A DNA stretch of 7,664 nt. It comes from Archangiaceae bacterium. Its GTDB lineage: Bacteria; Myxococcota; Myxococcia; Myxococcales; Myxococcaceae. Below are positions 1 through 6,350 of the stretch, one piece after another; the stretch's first letter is position 1; every line of letters starts with the position of its first letter. The translations under genes were made by a program, and so were the position numbers. A model generated the notes under the pieces. It was not told the DNA's origin and searched no databases. It worked only from the letters and a program-made list of their open reading frames with translations. The stretch lies in assembly GCA_023248915.1 (NCBI GenBank), contig JAHFDQ010000119.1, positions 5,101-12,764 of the forward strand. Reading direction: 5' to 3'.

Positions 1-91
1 GTAGCGGCCTGTCGGCGCCGCTGCAATGCTGAAGCGCGATGTAGAGAAGCGTAGACCCCGAGCGAGATCGGTCAAGAAAACCGGCCCGGCC
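1..91. other. Non-coding left edge, downstream of the M16 pair
   Basis: No convincing gene is seen here. On the minus strand this is the 3' flank of the M16 operon. A GC-rich run followed by TTTTCTT lies directly after the stop codon (about 78-91), but its stem would be only 3-4 bp, so I do not call it a terminator. A better inverted repeat lies at 3-8 and 17-22 (AGCGGC / GCCGCT, 8-nt loop), extendable to 1-24 with one G-U pair. It could be the hairpin of a terminator whose T-tract falls outside the window. Confidence 0.4.
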
Positions 92-1600
92 CTAGCGAAA
101 CGCCTCGACGTCGTTCACCGTCGTGACGGGGCCGAAGCGCGAGAGGTCTCCCAGCTTGTCGGGAGGGCCGACGATGATGACCTGGAGCTGGTCCACCTTC
201 CCCAGCGCCTTGGCGGCGTCGAGCGCCGCCGCCGGGTCCACCTTGGCGATGTGTTCCCGATAAGTGTCCAGGTAGTCGTCCGGGTAGCCGTACAGGTCGA
301 ACACCGCCTTCTCGCGGACGATCTTCTCGGGCGTGTCGAACCGGAAGGCGAACGAGTTCAGGTACATGTCGGCCGCGGTGGAGATCTCGGCCGCGGTGAT
401 CGGCTTGGTGGACGCCGCTGAGCCCAGTATCTCGAGCACCGCCGCCACCGCCTCGCCCGCGGTCGCCGGCTTGGTGTCGGCCCCGGCGACGAAGAGGCCG
501 GTGGTCGGCCCCGGCATCACCGATGAGAACGCCGCGTAGGCCAGCCCGCGCGCGTCGCGCACTTCCTTATAGATGCGCCCCACGCCGAAGGTGCCGAGCG
601 CGTTGTTCGTCACCCGGATGGCGTACTCCTGGGGGGACAGGCGGCGGAAACCCGGGCCTCCGATGCGGATCTTCGCCTGCGCCGTCTGCTTGGGCACCAG
701 GATGACCCGGCGCGCCAGGGCCGGCGCAGGCGGGTAGGTCCGGGTGATCGCCGCCCCCCCCTTCCAGGCTCCGAAGCGGGCCTTGACCTGCTCGATCATC
801 GCCGCGCGGTCGAAGTCTCCGGTGATCAGGAGGCGCGTGGCCTTCGGCACCACCCCCTTCTTGTGAAACGCCGCGACGTCGGCGGCGGTGATCGCGTGCA
901 GCGTGCGCTCGGTAGTCTCTCGCCCCAACATCGAATCGGGGCCGAACATGGCCTTCCTGAGCGCCCGGTAGGCGAGCCCGTCGGGGCTGTCGGGCCGCCG
1001 GCGCACGCTCTCGACCATTCGCGAGATCGTCACCTCGAACCTGTCCTTCTGGAACCTCGGCCGCAAGAGCATGTCGGCGAAGACCGGGAACAGCTTCGCC
1101 AGGTCCGCGCTGCGCAGGTTCAGGGACAGGGCGGAGTACTCGTCGCCCGCGGAGCCTCCGGCGTCGGCGGCGTGGAACTCGAGCAATTCGTCGAGCGCGT
1201 CGGCGGTGAAATCTCCCGCGCCTCCCGAGGCGAGCAGGTCGAAGCAGATGTCGGCCGTCCCCAGCTTGGCCGCGTCGTCGTCGAACGAACCGGCCGCCAC
1301 CAGCGCCCGCAGGTTGATCAGCGGCACGGTGTGGTCTTCCATCAGGTACAGCGTGAGCCCGTTGTCGAAGGCCACCTTCTCGGGCCGCAGCACCTTCAGG
1401 TCGAGCGGGGCGATGGGCAGCTTCGTCGGGTCGCGGTCGAGCGCCGTCGGCAGCGGGAAGTAGCCGGGCCCCGAGGCGTTCTTCTCTGGCGCGCCGGTGA
1501 GAGGGGCTTCTGGGCGAGTCACGAGATCCGCGGGCTTGGCCGGCGAGGCGGTGGCGCAGGCGGCGGCGAGCCCCAGCAGGGCGAAGAAGGCCGTTCTCAC
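92..1600 (-). CDS. M16 peptidase-like protein without zinc motif (partner subunit), probable lipoprotein
   Basis: A 502-residue protein of the insulinase/pitrilysin-like M16 fold, with two M16 half-domains at roughly residues 70-240 and 250-450. The HxxEH zinc motif is absent: the equivalent helix near residues 114-123 reads GTADICFDLL. The substrate-side pair is kept, with Arg342 and Tyr355 in GRIYKEVRDARGLAY. In two-subunit M16B enzymes (mitochondrial processing peptidase, bacterial M16B pairs) one subunit carries zinc and the other supplies this Arg/Tyr, so I infer a non-catalytic partner of the product of the gene just upstream. The N-terminus is a short signal sequence ending LAAAC (Cys15). 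This is an imperfect lipobox, because position -3 is Ala, so lipidation is likely but not certain. The start is GTG at 1600, sharing GTGA with the upstream stop. An alternative reading is a degenerate peptidase with a scaffold role only. Confidence 0.9.
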   Translation of the reverse strand: MRTAFFALLGLAAACATASPAKPADLVTRPEAPLTGAPEKNASGPGYFPLPTALDRDPTKLPIAPLDLKVLRPEKVAFDNGLTLYLMEDHTVPLINLRALVAAGSFDDDAAKLGTADICFDLLASGGAGDFTADALDELLEFHAADAGGSAGDEYSALSLNLRSADLAKLFPVFADMLLRPRFQKDRFEVTISRMVESVRRRPDSPDGLAYRALRKAMFGPDSMLGRETTERTLHAITAADVAAFHKKGVVPKATRLLITGDFDRAAMIEQVKARFGAWKGGAAITRTYPPAPALARRVILVPKQTAQAKIRIGGPGFRRLSPQEYAIRVTNNALGTFGVGRIYKEVRDARGLAYAAFSSVMPGPTTGLFVAGADTKPATAGEAVAAVLEILGSAASTKPITAAEISTAADMYLNSFAFRFDTPEKIVREKAVFDLYGYPDDYLDTYREHIAKVDPAAALDAAKALGKVDQLQVIIVGPPDKLGDLSRFGPVTTVNDVEAFR

Positions 1601-3114
1601 TTGGCGCCCCCTTTCTTCACCGGCTCAGCTTTGGGGTTGGCCAGGTCTACCGTCACCGAGTTGTCGGCGACGAAGTACTGCGTCGCCACCCGTTTCACGT
1701 CTTCGGCGGTGAGCGTCGCGATCACCTTCGGGTGGTCGGCCGCGTACCTCCAGTCGCCGATGACGGCCTGGGCGTAAGACAGCGTCCCCGCCAGCTCGGA
1801 GTCGGTGTCGAGCGACCGGGCGTTGTCCGCGGCGACTCGGTTGCGCACCTTTTCCAGCTCGGTGACCGGCACCAGCTCGGTTTTCAGACGCTCGAGCTCG
1901 TCCCACACCGCATGCTCGACCTGGGCCACCGTCGTCCCCGCGAGCGGCGTCACCGCGACGACGAAGAGGTTTTCCAGGCGCGACCCGGGCGCGCCGAAGG
2001 TTCCGGCCGCCTGGGCGATTCGGTCCTTCAACACCAGCCGCTTCGACAGCCTCCCTGTGCGCCCCTCGCCCAAGAGCACCTGGAGCACGTCGAAGACGTA
2101 GTCGTCCTTCGCCGGAGGGGCCGGCTTGCGAAAGGCGATGAGCACCCGGGGGTTCGCCTCGAAGTGCACCGTCGAGCGGCGCGCGGCCCGCGACGGGGGC
2201 TCGGAGAACTCCGGCGCCGGAGGGCTGTCCGCGGCGGGAATGGCCCCGAACGTCTTCTCGAGCATCGGCACCACCTCGCCCAGCTTCACGTCGCCGACGA
2301 TGCAGCCGACCGCGTTCGACGGCACGTAGTAGCGGCGGTGAAAGGCGTCGGCGCTCTCGAGCGTCATCGCCGCCAGGTCTTCCGTGTACCCCACCACCGG
2401 CCAGCGGTAGGGGCTCATGGTGAAGGCAAGCTGCGTCAGCTCTTCGTACAGCGCTCCGCCGGGGCTCGAATCGATTCTCATGCGGCGCTCCTCGGTCACC
2501 ACGTCGCGCTCGGTGTAGAAGCCGCGCAAGACCGGCGACACCAGGCGCTGGGCCTCGACGTTCATCCACAGCTCGAGCCGGTTCTTCGGCAGGCTGACGT
2601 AGTAGCTGGTGACGTCCTTGTCGGTGGTGGCGTTCAGGTCCACCGCCCCGTTCAACTGGTAGAGGGTGGCGAGCGCGTTGTCGTCGGTCACCTTCTTCTC
2701 GCCCACCGTCAGGGCCTTCAGCCGGTCGCGCAAGCTCTTGGCCTCGTCGCCTCCGCCCTTGCCTGCCCTCTCGAGCAGCGCCAGGCGGTCTCCCACCGAG
2801 GCGATCTCGGCCAGCATCTTCTTCTCGGCCGCGAAGTCCGACGTGCCCAGCACCGGCGTCCCCTTGAACGCCATGTGCTCGAAGAGATGCGCGAGCCCCG
2901 TCTGGCCCGGCAGCTCGTCGGCGCCGCCCACCCTCACCCGAATCGTCCCGGTGAAGACCGGCGCCTCGGGGCGCTCGACGATGAGCCACAGCATGCCGTT
3001 CGACAGCCGGTGTTCCTTCACCACGGCCCGCAAGTCGACCTCGGCGAAGGCCGGCAGCGCGCCGAGGACACCGAGCCACAACGAAAGCGAAAAAGCCGCG
3101 CGACGGTTTTGCAT
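1597..3114 (-). CDS. Secreted M16 family zinc metallopeptidase (catalytic subunit)
   Basis: A 505-residue zinc peptidase of family M16 expected to cut unfolded or short polypeptides in the periplasm. A Sec signal peptide occupies residues 1-24 (RR, hydrophobic core, AFA cleavage site). The inverted zinc motif HLFEH is at residues 76-80 (bases 2875-2889). The third ligand is most likely Glu209 in the RDVVTEERRM segment, about 129 residues after the motif instead of the usual 77 or so, because of a charged helical insertion at about 97-150. The C-terminal half-domain keeps an Arg (GRTGRLSKRL, about residue 355), but the Tyr of the usual Arg/Tyr pair is replaced (DRIAQAAGTF), and the downstream gene supplies that pair. 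I chose the ATG at 3114 because the signal peptide starts there. The frame stays open to 3234, but that extension would run through the divergent gene's start. First gene of a two-gene operon. Confidence 0.93.
   Translation of the reverse strand: MQNRRAAFSLSLWLGVLGALPAFAEVDLRAVVKEHRLSNGMLWLIVERPEAPVFTGTIRVRVGGADELPGQTGLAHLFEHMAFKGTPVLGTSDFAAEKKMLAEIASVGDRLALLERAGKGGGDEAKSLRDRLKALTVGEKKVTDDNALATLYQLNGAVDLNATTDKDVTSYYVSLPKNRLELWMNVEAQRLVSPVLRGFYTERDVVTEERRMRIDSSPGGALYEELTQLAFTMSPYRWPVVGYTEDLAAMTLESADAFHRRYYVPSNAVGCIVGDVKLGEVVPMLEKTFGAIPAADSPPAPEFSEPPSRAARRSTVHFEANPRVLIAFRKPAPPAKDDYVFDVLQVLLGEGRTGRLSKRLVLKDRIAQAAGTFGAPGSRLENLFVVAVTPLAGTTVAQVEHAVWDELERLKTELVPVTELEKVRNRVAADNARSLDTDSELAGTLSYAQAVIGDWRYAADHPKVIATLTAEDVKRVATQYFVADNSVTVDLANPKAEPVKKGGAK
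1607..1614 (-). promoter_or_regulatory. Shine-Dalgarno supporting the GTG start of the second M16 gene
   Basis: Read on the minus strand this is AAAGGGGG, ending 6 nt before the GTG at 1600-1598. It lies inside the last codons of the upstream gene. Together with the 4-nt GTGA stop/start overlap it supports translational coupling of the pair, and it decides for a GTG start because no ATG lies at the correct distance. Confidence 0.6.
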
Positions 3115-3128
3115 GCGCGCTCTATAAG
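3100..3128 (+). promoter_or_regulatory. Candidate sigma70-type promoter for the FKBP gene
   Basis: A -10-like TATAAG (3123-3128, 5 of 6 matches to TATAAT) sits 17 bp after a weak -35-like GCGACG (3100-3105, 3 of 6). Transcription would start near 3135, giving a leader of about 26 nt, and an AAGGG ribosome site follows at 3148-3152. The opposite strand of the same bases reads TATAGA (3126-3121) and could serve the divergent M16 operon, but that would put its start almost on the ATG. The -35 boxes are poor, so this is tentative. Confidence 0.35.
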
Positions 3129-3160
3129 GGCCTTCCCTCCATTCTGAAAGGGCAGAACCC

Positions 3161-3892
3161 ATGTCGAAGACCCTGGTGTTGGCGGTCGCGCTCTCTTTCG
3201 CGGCGGCGGGGTCCGCCCGCGCGCAGACGCCCAAGACCGAGGAAGAGAAGACCTTCTACGCGCTCGGCCTGGCCATCGGCCGCAGCTTGGGAGCCTTCAA
3301 CCTGAGCAAGCCCGAGCTCGACATCGTGAAGAAGGGCATCACCGACTCGGTGACCGGCGTGAAGCCGGTGGTCGAGCTGGAAGCCTACGGCCCCAAGTTC
3401 GACGACCTGGCCAAGAGCCGCACCGAGGCCGTCTCGAAGACGTTCCTCGCCAAGGCCGAAAAGGAAAAGGGCGCGGTCGTTTCGCCCTCGGGCCTCATCT
3501 ATTCCGAGCTGAAGGCGGGCACCGGCGCCCAGCCGAAGCCGACCGACACGGTGAAGGTGCACTACAAGGGCACGCTCGTGAACGGCACCGAGTTCGACAG
3601 CTCGTACAAGCGCGGCCAGCCGACCGAGTTCCCCCTGAACGGCGTCATCCCCTGCTGGACCGAGGGCGTCGGCAAGATGAAGCTGGGCGGCAAGTCGAAG
3701 CTGATCTGCCCGTCGAAGATCGCCTACGGCGACCGCGGCCACCCGCCGACCATTCCCGGCGGAGCGACGCTCATCTTCGAGGTCGAGCTGCTCGAGGCGA
3801 AGGCCACTCCGCCCCCGGCCGCGCCTGCCCCGGGCCAGAACCCGTTCGGCGGCCCCAACCCGAACATGAGCGTCCCGCCGGTCAAGAAGTAG
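3161..3892 (+). CDS. Secreted FKBP-type peptidyl-prolyl cis-trans isomerase (FkpA/Mip-like)
   Basis: A 243-residue periplasmic foldase that catalyses cis-trans isomerisation of Xaa-Pro bonds. Residues 1-21 are a Sec signal peptide (cleavage ARA/Q). Residues about 25-105 form the helical dimerisation domain typical of FkpA/Mip (EEKTFYALGLAIGRSLG at its start). Residues about 110-213 are the FKBP catalytic domain with the expected pocket residues: Tyr135 (VHYKG), Phe145-Asp146, Val162-Ile163, Trp166, Tyr189 (IAYGDRG) and Phe206. Instead of the common IPGW it reads IPCW, giving Cys165, and a second cysteine, Cys183, lies in LICPS. A Pro/Ala/Gly-rich tail follows from about 215. The ATG at 3161 has AAGGG 8 nt upstream. 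It is divergent from the M16 pair (46 bp between starts) and convergent with the next gene. Family assignment is secure; membership of FkpA rather than Mip or FklB is not. Confidence 0.95.
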   Translation: MSKTLVLAVALSFAAAGSARAQTPKTEEEKTFYALGLAIGRSLGAFNLSKPELDIVKKGITDSVTGVKPVVELEAYGPKFDDLAKSRTEAVSKTFLAKAEKEKGAVVSPSGLIYSELKAGTGAQPKPTDTVKVHYKGTLVNGTEFDSSYKRGQPTEFPLNGVIPCWTEGVGKMKLGGKSKLICPSKIAYGDRGHPPTIPGGATLIFEVELLEAKATPPPAAPAPGQNPFGGPNPNMSVPPVKK

Positions 3893-3907
3893 CCGTCGCC
3901 CCGCTAC
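3889..3907. repeat. Small inverted repeat spanning the convergent stop codons
   Basis: GTAGC (3889-3893) and GCTAC (3903-3907) form a perfect 5-bp dyad with a 9-nt loop. Each arm contains the TAG stop of one of the two convergent genes. No T-tract follows on either strand, so it is at best a weak bidirectional terminator and may be chance. Confidence 0.3.
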
Positions 3908-5931
3908 GGGTGCTTCAGGGCGGCTTCGGTCGCCCTCAACAGCGGCCCCGCGCCCACCGGCGCTCCGGTCGCCTGTTCCATCCACAGGTCGGGCCCGATG
4001 GCGCCCAGCTTCGCCATGCGTTCGAACTCGGGGCCCACCTTCCCCGCCGCCCGCATCTTCTCTTCGATCTGGAAGGCGATGAGGTGGCCGAGCGGGTAAT
4101 TGAACAGGTACAGCGGGTAGCTGATCATGTGCGAGTAGATGCCGAGCAGCACCGAGTCCTTCCCGCCCAGCACCGGCGCGTAGTACCGGTTCCAGATTTC
4201 CCGGGACAGCCGCGCGGTCGCCTCGCGCAATTCCGCGGGGGTGGCCTTCGGGTGCTCGTACATCCAGTGCCAGGCGCCCACGTCCACCAGCGCGACGCCG
4301 GCGATCTCCCACCCCATCCAGAAGTCGTTCAGGACGCGCAGCCGTTCGCTCTCGGGGTCGGGCTTGGCGACGCCGAGCAGCTCTAAGTCATGCCCCTGGA
4401 ACACGAACGCGAGCGCCTCGGTGAAGGCGGTGTTGGGGACTCCGGCGAGCAAGGTGTGGTCCACGTCGTACAGCGAGAACACCTGCTCGACGTTGTGCCC
4501 CAGCTCGTGGACCGCGATGTTGTAGCCCTTGTAGTCCATGCCCCCCTTCTCGATGCGGGTGCGCAAGTGGGGGAAGTCCCCGCGCCGCGCCGACTGCAGC
4601 GCGTGCCCGGCGCCCCTCGACGAGTCGACGACGATGTGCGCGGCCAGGTAGGCCGCCCGGTCCTTCGGAAAGCCCAGCGCCTCGAGAATGCGCGGAATGT
4701 CCTTGGCGAACGCGTCGGCGGTCGGGTAGCGCTTCCGGGTGATGGCGTCGAGCTCGGCCTCGGGGATTTTGCCGCGCGGGACGAAGCCGTTGTACCAGAG
4801 GTCTTGTGGTTCCAGCTTCCGGCCGAGGCGCTTCTCGATCTCGGCGGCGATCTCGGGCACCCGCTTCGACTCGAGCAGCTCGGCGAGCAGCGCCTTGATG
4901 CGGGCCTCGGGCAACTCGGCGCCGATGTCGAAGGCCCGCGCGATCGCGGTGGGCGCCGTCGGCGAGTAGGGGTCGGCCAGCCGCGACGCCTCGAAGTTCG
5001 CGAACAGGCGCGTGTAGCGGACGTCGGCCTCGCGCTTCGGGTCGGCCTTCGCGGCCTTGGCGGGCGCGTTCGCTTCCACCTCGGCGTCGGGCGCGGCGGT
5101 CACCTCGCCCGAGAAGGGGTTCCAGTCCACTCGGGGGTTGTCGATGACGGCGGCCGGAATTTCCTGGGTGACGATGCGCTGCATCAGCCTGACGATGGTG
5201 CGCTGCTTGTCCAGCGCGCGCGGGTCGGCGTAGTCGGCCTTCAGCTCGTCGCGCAGGTTCCAGTGGCTGATCAGCCGCATGCCCTTCGGGAAGAGCCGCT
5301 CGCCCTTCTCGGTCAGCACGTGGTGCATCCACAGGTTGTACTCGGACACGTAGAGGTCGGCGGCGGCCGAGGCCTCGGCCTGCTTCTGCTGCACCAGCGC
5401 CGGCACCCTGCGGGCGAAGCGCCCGGTCAGCCGGACCTCGGCCCAGCCGCGACGGGTGTACTCCTTGCCGTGCGCCAGCCGTTCCTCGAGGGTGGTGAGC
5501 GGGAAGTTGAGCAGCGCCACGAAGGCCAGCTTGTTGGTGAACAGGTCCTCGGTGAGGTGGGCCGAGGCGTCGTAGCCGGCGAGCATCGGGTCGATGGGCG
5601 TCAGCGCCCCGACGTCGAGGTCGGTCGCCCGGCGCAGCTCTCGGCCAATCTCGAGGAAGTGGCCGTCGACGGCTTCGAAGCTCGTCTCGAAGCGCGCGAA
5701 GGTGGCGTCCAGCACGGCGGGGTCGGCGATGAAGGCGTCGCGGGCGAAGGCGGCCAGATCGCCGTCGTCCTTTCGCCACAGCGAGGCGACCTGGTCCACC
5801 CCGCGGTCGATGCGCGGCTTCTGGGCGGCACCGTGCTTCTTCACCAGCTCGGCCTTCAGGGGGGCGAGCACGGCAGGGCTGGGCGAGGCGGCGATTGTGG
5901 AAGCGAGCATGGCGGCGATGGGTAAGAGCAT
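3904..5931 (-). CDS. Putative HELGH zinc metallopeptidase (gluzincin, M3/M2-like), uncharacterised
   Basis: A 675-residue predicted zinc peptidase. The metal site is HELGH at residues 475-479 (bases 4495-4509), followed 26 residues later by Glu505 in FTEALAF, the HExxH...E layout of gluzincins. The spacing is close to M3 (25) and M2 (24). A C-terminal segment with His601, Tyr605, Tyr608 and Tyr612 (SHMISYPLYLFNYPLG) resembles the His/Tyr substrate loop of M3 oligopeptidases. The N-terminal ~460 residues are mainly helical, with a low-complexity Ala/Lys/Glu linker at about 277-302. The protein has no cysteine. Residues 1-15 are hydrophobic and look like a signal peptide, but lack a basic n-region, so export is probable only. 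The ATG at 5931 follows GAAGG by 9 nt, and an in-frame stop lies just upstream (5944-5946). I infer oligopeptide hydrolysis; the precise family and substrate are unknown. Confidence 0.8.
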   Translation of the reverse strand: MLLPIAAMLASTIAASPSPAVLAPLKAELVKKHGAAQKPRIDRGVDQVASLWRKDDGDLAAFARDAFIADPAVLDATFARFETSFEAVDGHFLEIGRELRRATDLDVGALTPIDPMLAGYDASAHLTEDLFTNKLAFVALLNFPLTTLEERLAHGKEYTRRGWAEVRLTGRFARRVPALVQQKQAEASAAADLYVSEYNLWMHHVLTEKGERLFPKGMRLISHWNLRDELKADYADPRALDKQRTIVRLMQRIVTQEIPAAVIDNPRVDWNPFSGEVTAAPDAEVEANAPAKAAKADPKREADVRYTRLFANFEASRLADPYSPTAPTAIARAFDIGAELPEARIKALLAELLESKRVPEIAAEIEKRLGRKLEPQDLWYNGFVPRGKIPEAELDAITRKRYPTADAFAKDIPRILEALGFPKDRAAYLAAHIVVDSSRGAGHALQSARRGDFPHLRTRIEKGGMDYKGYNIAVHELGHNVEQVFSLYDVDHTLLAGVPNTAFTEALAFVFQGHDLELLGVAKPDPESERLRVLNDFWMGWEIAGVALVDVGAWHWMYEHPKATPAELREATARLSREIWNRYYAPVLGGKDSVLLGIYSHMISYPLYLFNYPLGHLIAFQIEEKMRAAGKVGPEFERMAKLGAIGPDLWMEQATGAPVGAGPLLRATEAALKHP

Positions 5932-5944
5932 GGGGGAAAGCCTT

Positions 5945-5988
5945 CAAGAAAAGCGGAAGGCCCGAACCAGTTCGTGGCCCGGGCCTTC
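5945..5988 (-). terminator. Rho-independent terminator of the cold-shock gene
   Basis: On the minus strand GAAGGCCCG (5988-5980) pairs perfectly with CGGGCCTTC (5964-5956), a 9-bp GC-rich stem with a 15-nt loop, followed by CGCTTTTCTTG (5955-5945). It begins about 24 nt after the cold-shock stop codon. Its T-tract runs directly into the ribosome site (5941-5945) of the next minus-strand gene. Confidence 0.85.
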
Positions 5989-6011
5989 GAGAGCATCAGT
6001 CAAGGGATCGG

Positions 6012-6224
6012 TCAGGCTCCGGCTGCGGCCTTGACGTTCTGTGCCTGAAGGCCCTTCGGCCCCTTGGCGACCTCGAACTCCACTTTCTGACCCTCGGCGA
6101 GGGTGCGGAAGCCGTCCATCTTGATGGCGGTGTGGTGGCAAAAGACGTCTTCCCCGCCGCCATCTTGGGTGATGAAACCGAAGCCCTTCGCATCGTTGAA
6201 CCACTTCACGGTACCGGTAGCCAT
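6012..6224 (-). CDS. cspA: Cold-shock domain protein (CspA family)
   Basis: A 70-residue single cold-shock domain protein that binds single-stranded RNA/DNA and is expected to act as an RNA chaperone in the cytoplasm. The nucleic-acid-binding surface is visible: VKWFN at 6-10, RNP1 KGFGFIT at 13-19, and RNP2 at 27-31. RNP2 reads VFCHH, so Phe28 and His30 are kept, while the second aromatic residue of the usual VFVHF is His31. The family segment GFRTLAEGQKVEFEV and the ending GPKGLQAQNV follow, then a short Ala/Gly tail. Length is normal for the family. The ATG at 6224 has AGGA (6235-6238) 10 nt upstream. A promoter, a structured leader and an intrinsic terminator surround it, so it is a monocistronic unit. 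Whether it is cold-induced or constitutive cannot be told from the sequence. Confidence 0.97.
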   Translation of the reverse strand: MATGTVKWFNDAKGFGFITQDGGGEDVFCHHTAIKMDGFRTLAEGQKVEFEVAKGPKGLQAQNVKAAAGA

Positions 6225-6249
6225 TCGCTTCTCTTCCTGTTCTTTGTTC

Positions 6250-6292
6250 TCGGGGCGATTAGCCGCTCCCGATCGCTCGCTCTGTCGGCGAG
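6250..6292 (-). promoter_or_regulatory. Structured 5' leader of the cold-shock gene
   Basis: The predicted leader (about 6297 to 6225) can form two adjacent hairpins. The first is CTCGC (6292-6288) with GCGAG (6280-6276) and a 7-nt loop. The second is TCGGG-A-GCG (6272-6264) with CGCCCCGA (6257-6250): 8 bp with one bulged A and a 6-nt loop. An alternative pairing, GCGAT (6276-6272) with ATCGC (6259-6255), would compete with it. Downstream, a purine-rich, apparently unstructured stretch carries the ribosome site. No T-run follows, so this is not a terminator. A role in temperature-dependent expression is inferred from the well-known behaviour of cspA leaders in other bacteria. Confidence 0.45.
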
Positions 6293-6303
6293 TGACCGGG
6301 CGG

Positions 6304-6332
6304 AATCTAGGAGCAGCGCCGGCCTTTGTCCA
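6304..6332 (-). promoter_or_regulatory. Sigma70-type promoter of the cold-shock gene
   Basis: On the minus strand, TGGACA (6332-6327, 5 of 6 to TTGACA) is followed after exactly 17 bp by TAGATT (6309-6304, 4 of 6 to TATAAT). Transcription would start near 6297, giving a leader of about 73 nt. The -35 box lies about 19 nt after the stop of the preceding M2 gene, inside the only intergenic space available. Confidence 0.65.
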
Positions 6333-6350
6333 ACCAGGCAGGGCGATGCG

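Noticed and set aside
78..91. GC-rich run plus TTTTCTT after the second M16 gene as an intrinsic terminator.
   Set aside because: The best stems are only 3-4 bp with impractical loops, so it cannot be supported.
1732..3147. Long plus-strand frame antisense to the M16 gene, and another frame at 863-1777.
   Set aside because: Low-complexity composition and no domain; shadows of the two M16 genes.
3115..3234. N-terminal extension of the catalytic M16 protein to 3234.
   Set aside because: It would add 40 residues before an obvious signal peptide and overlap the start of the divergent FKBP gene; the ATG at 3114 is the sensible start.
4390..5925. A 511-residue open frame on the plus strand, antisense to the gluzincin gene, and a 519-residue frame on the minus strand offset from it.
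   Set aside because: Both are rich in Arg, Gly, Ala, Val and His with no recognisable motif, as expected from high-GC third positions. The real frame contains HELGH, a coherent fold and a ribosome site.
5963..5974. 12-bp palindrome CGAAC-CA-GTTCG, similar to a Gram-positive LexA box.
   Set aside because: The LexA box needs a 4-bp centre (CGAACnnnnGTTCG), here it is 2 bp, and the sequence is already explained as the apex of the terminator.
5998..6003. TTGACT on the minus strand as a -35 box for the gluzincin gene.
   Set aside because: No -10-like sequence lies 16-18 bp downstream; that place is occupied by the GC-rich terminator stem.
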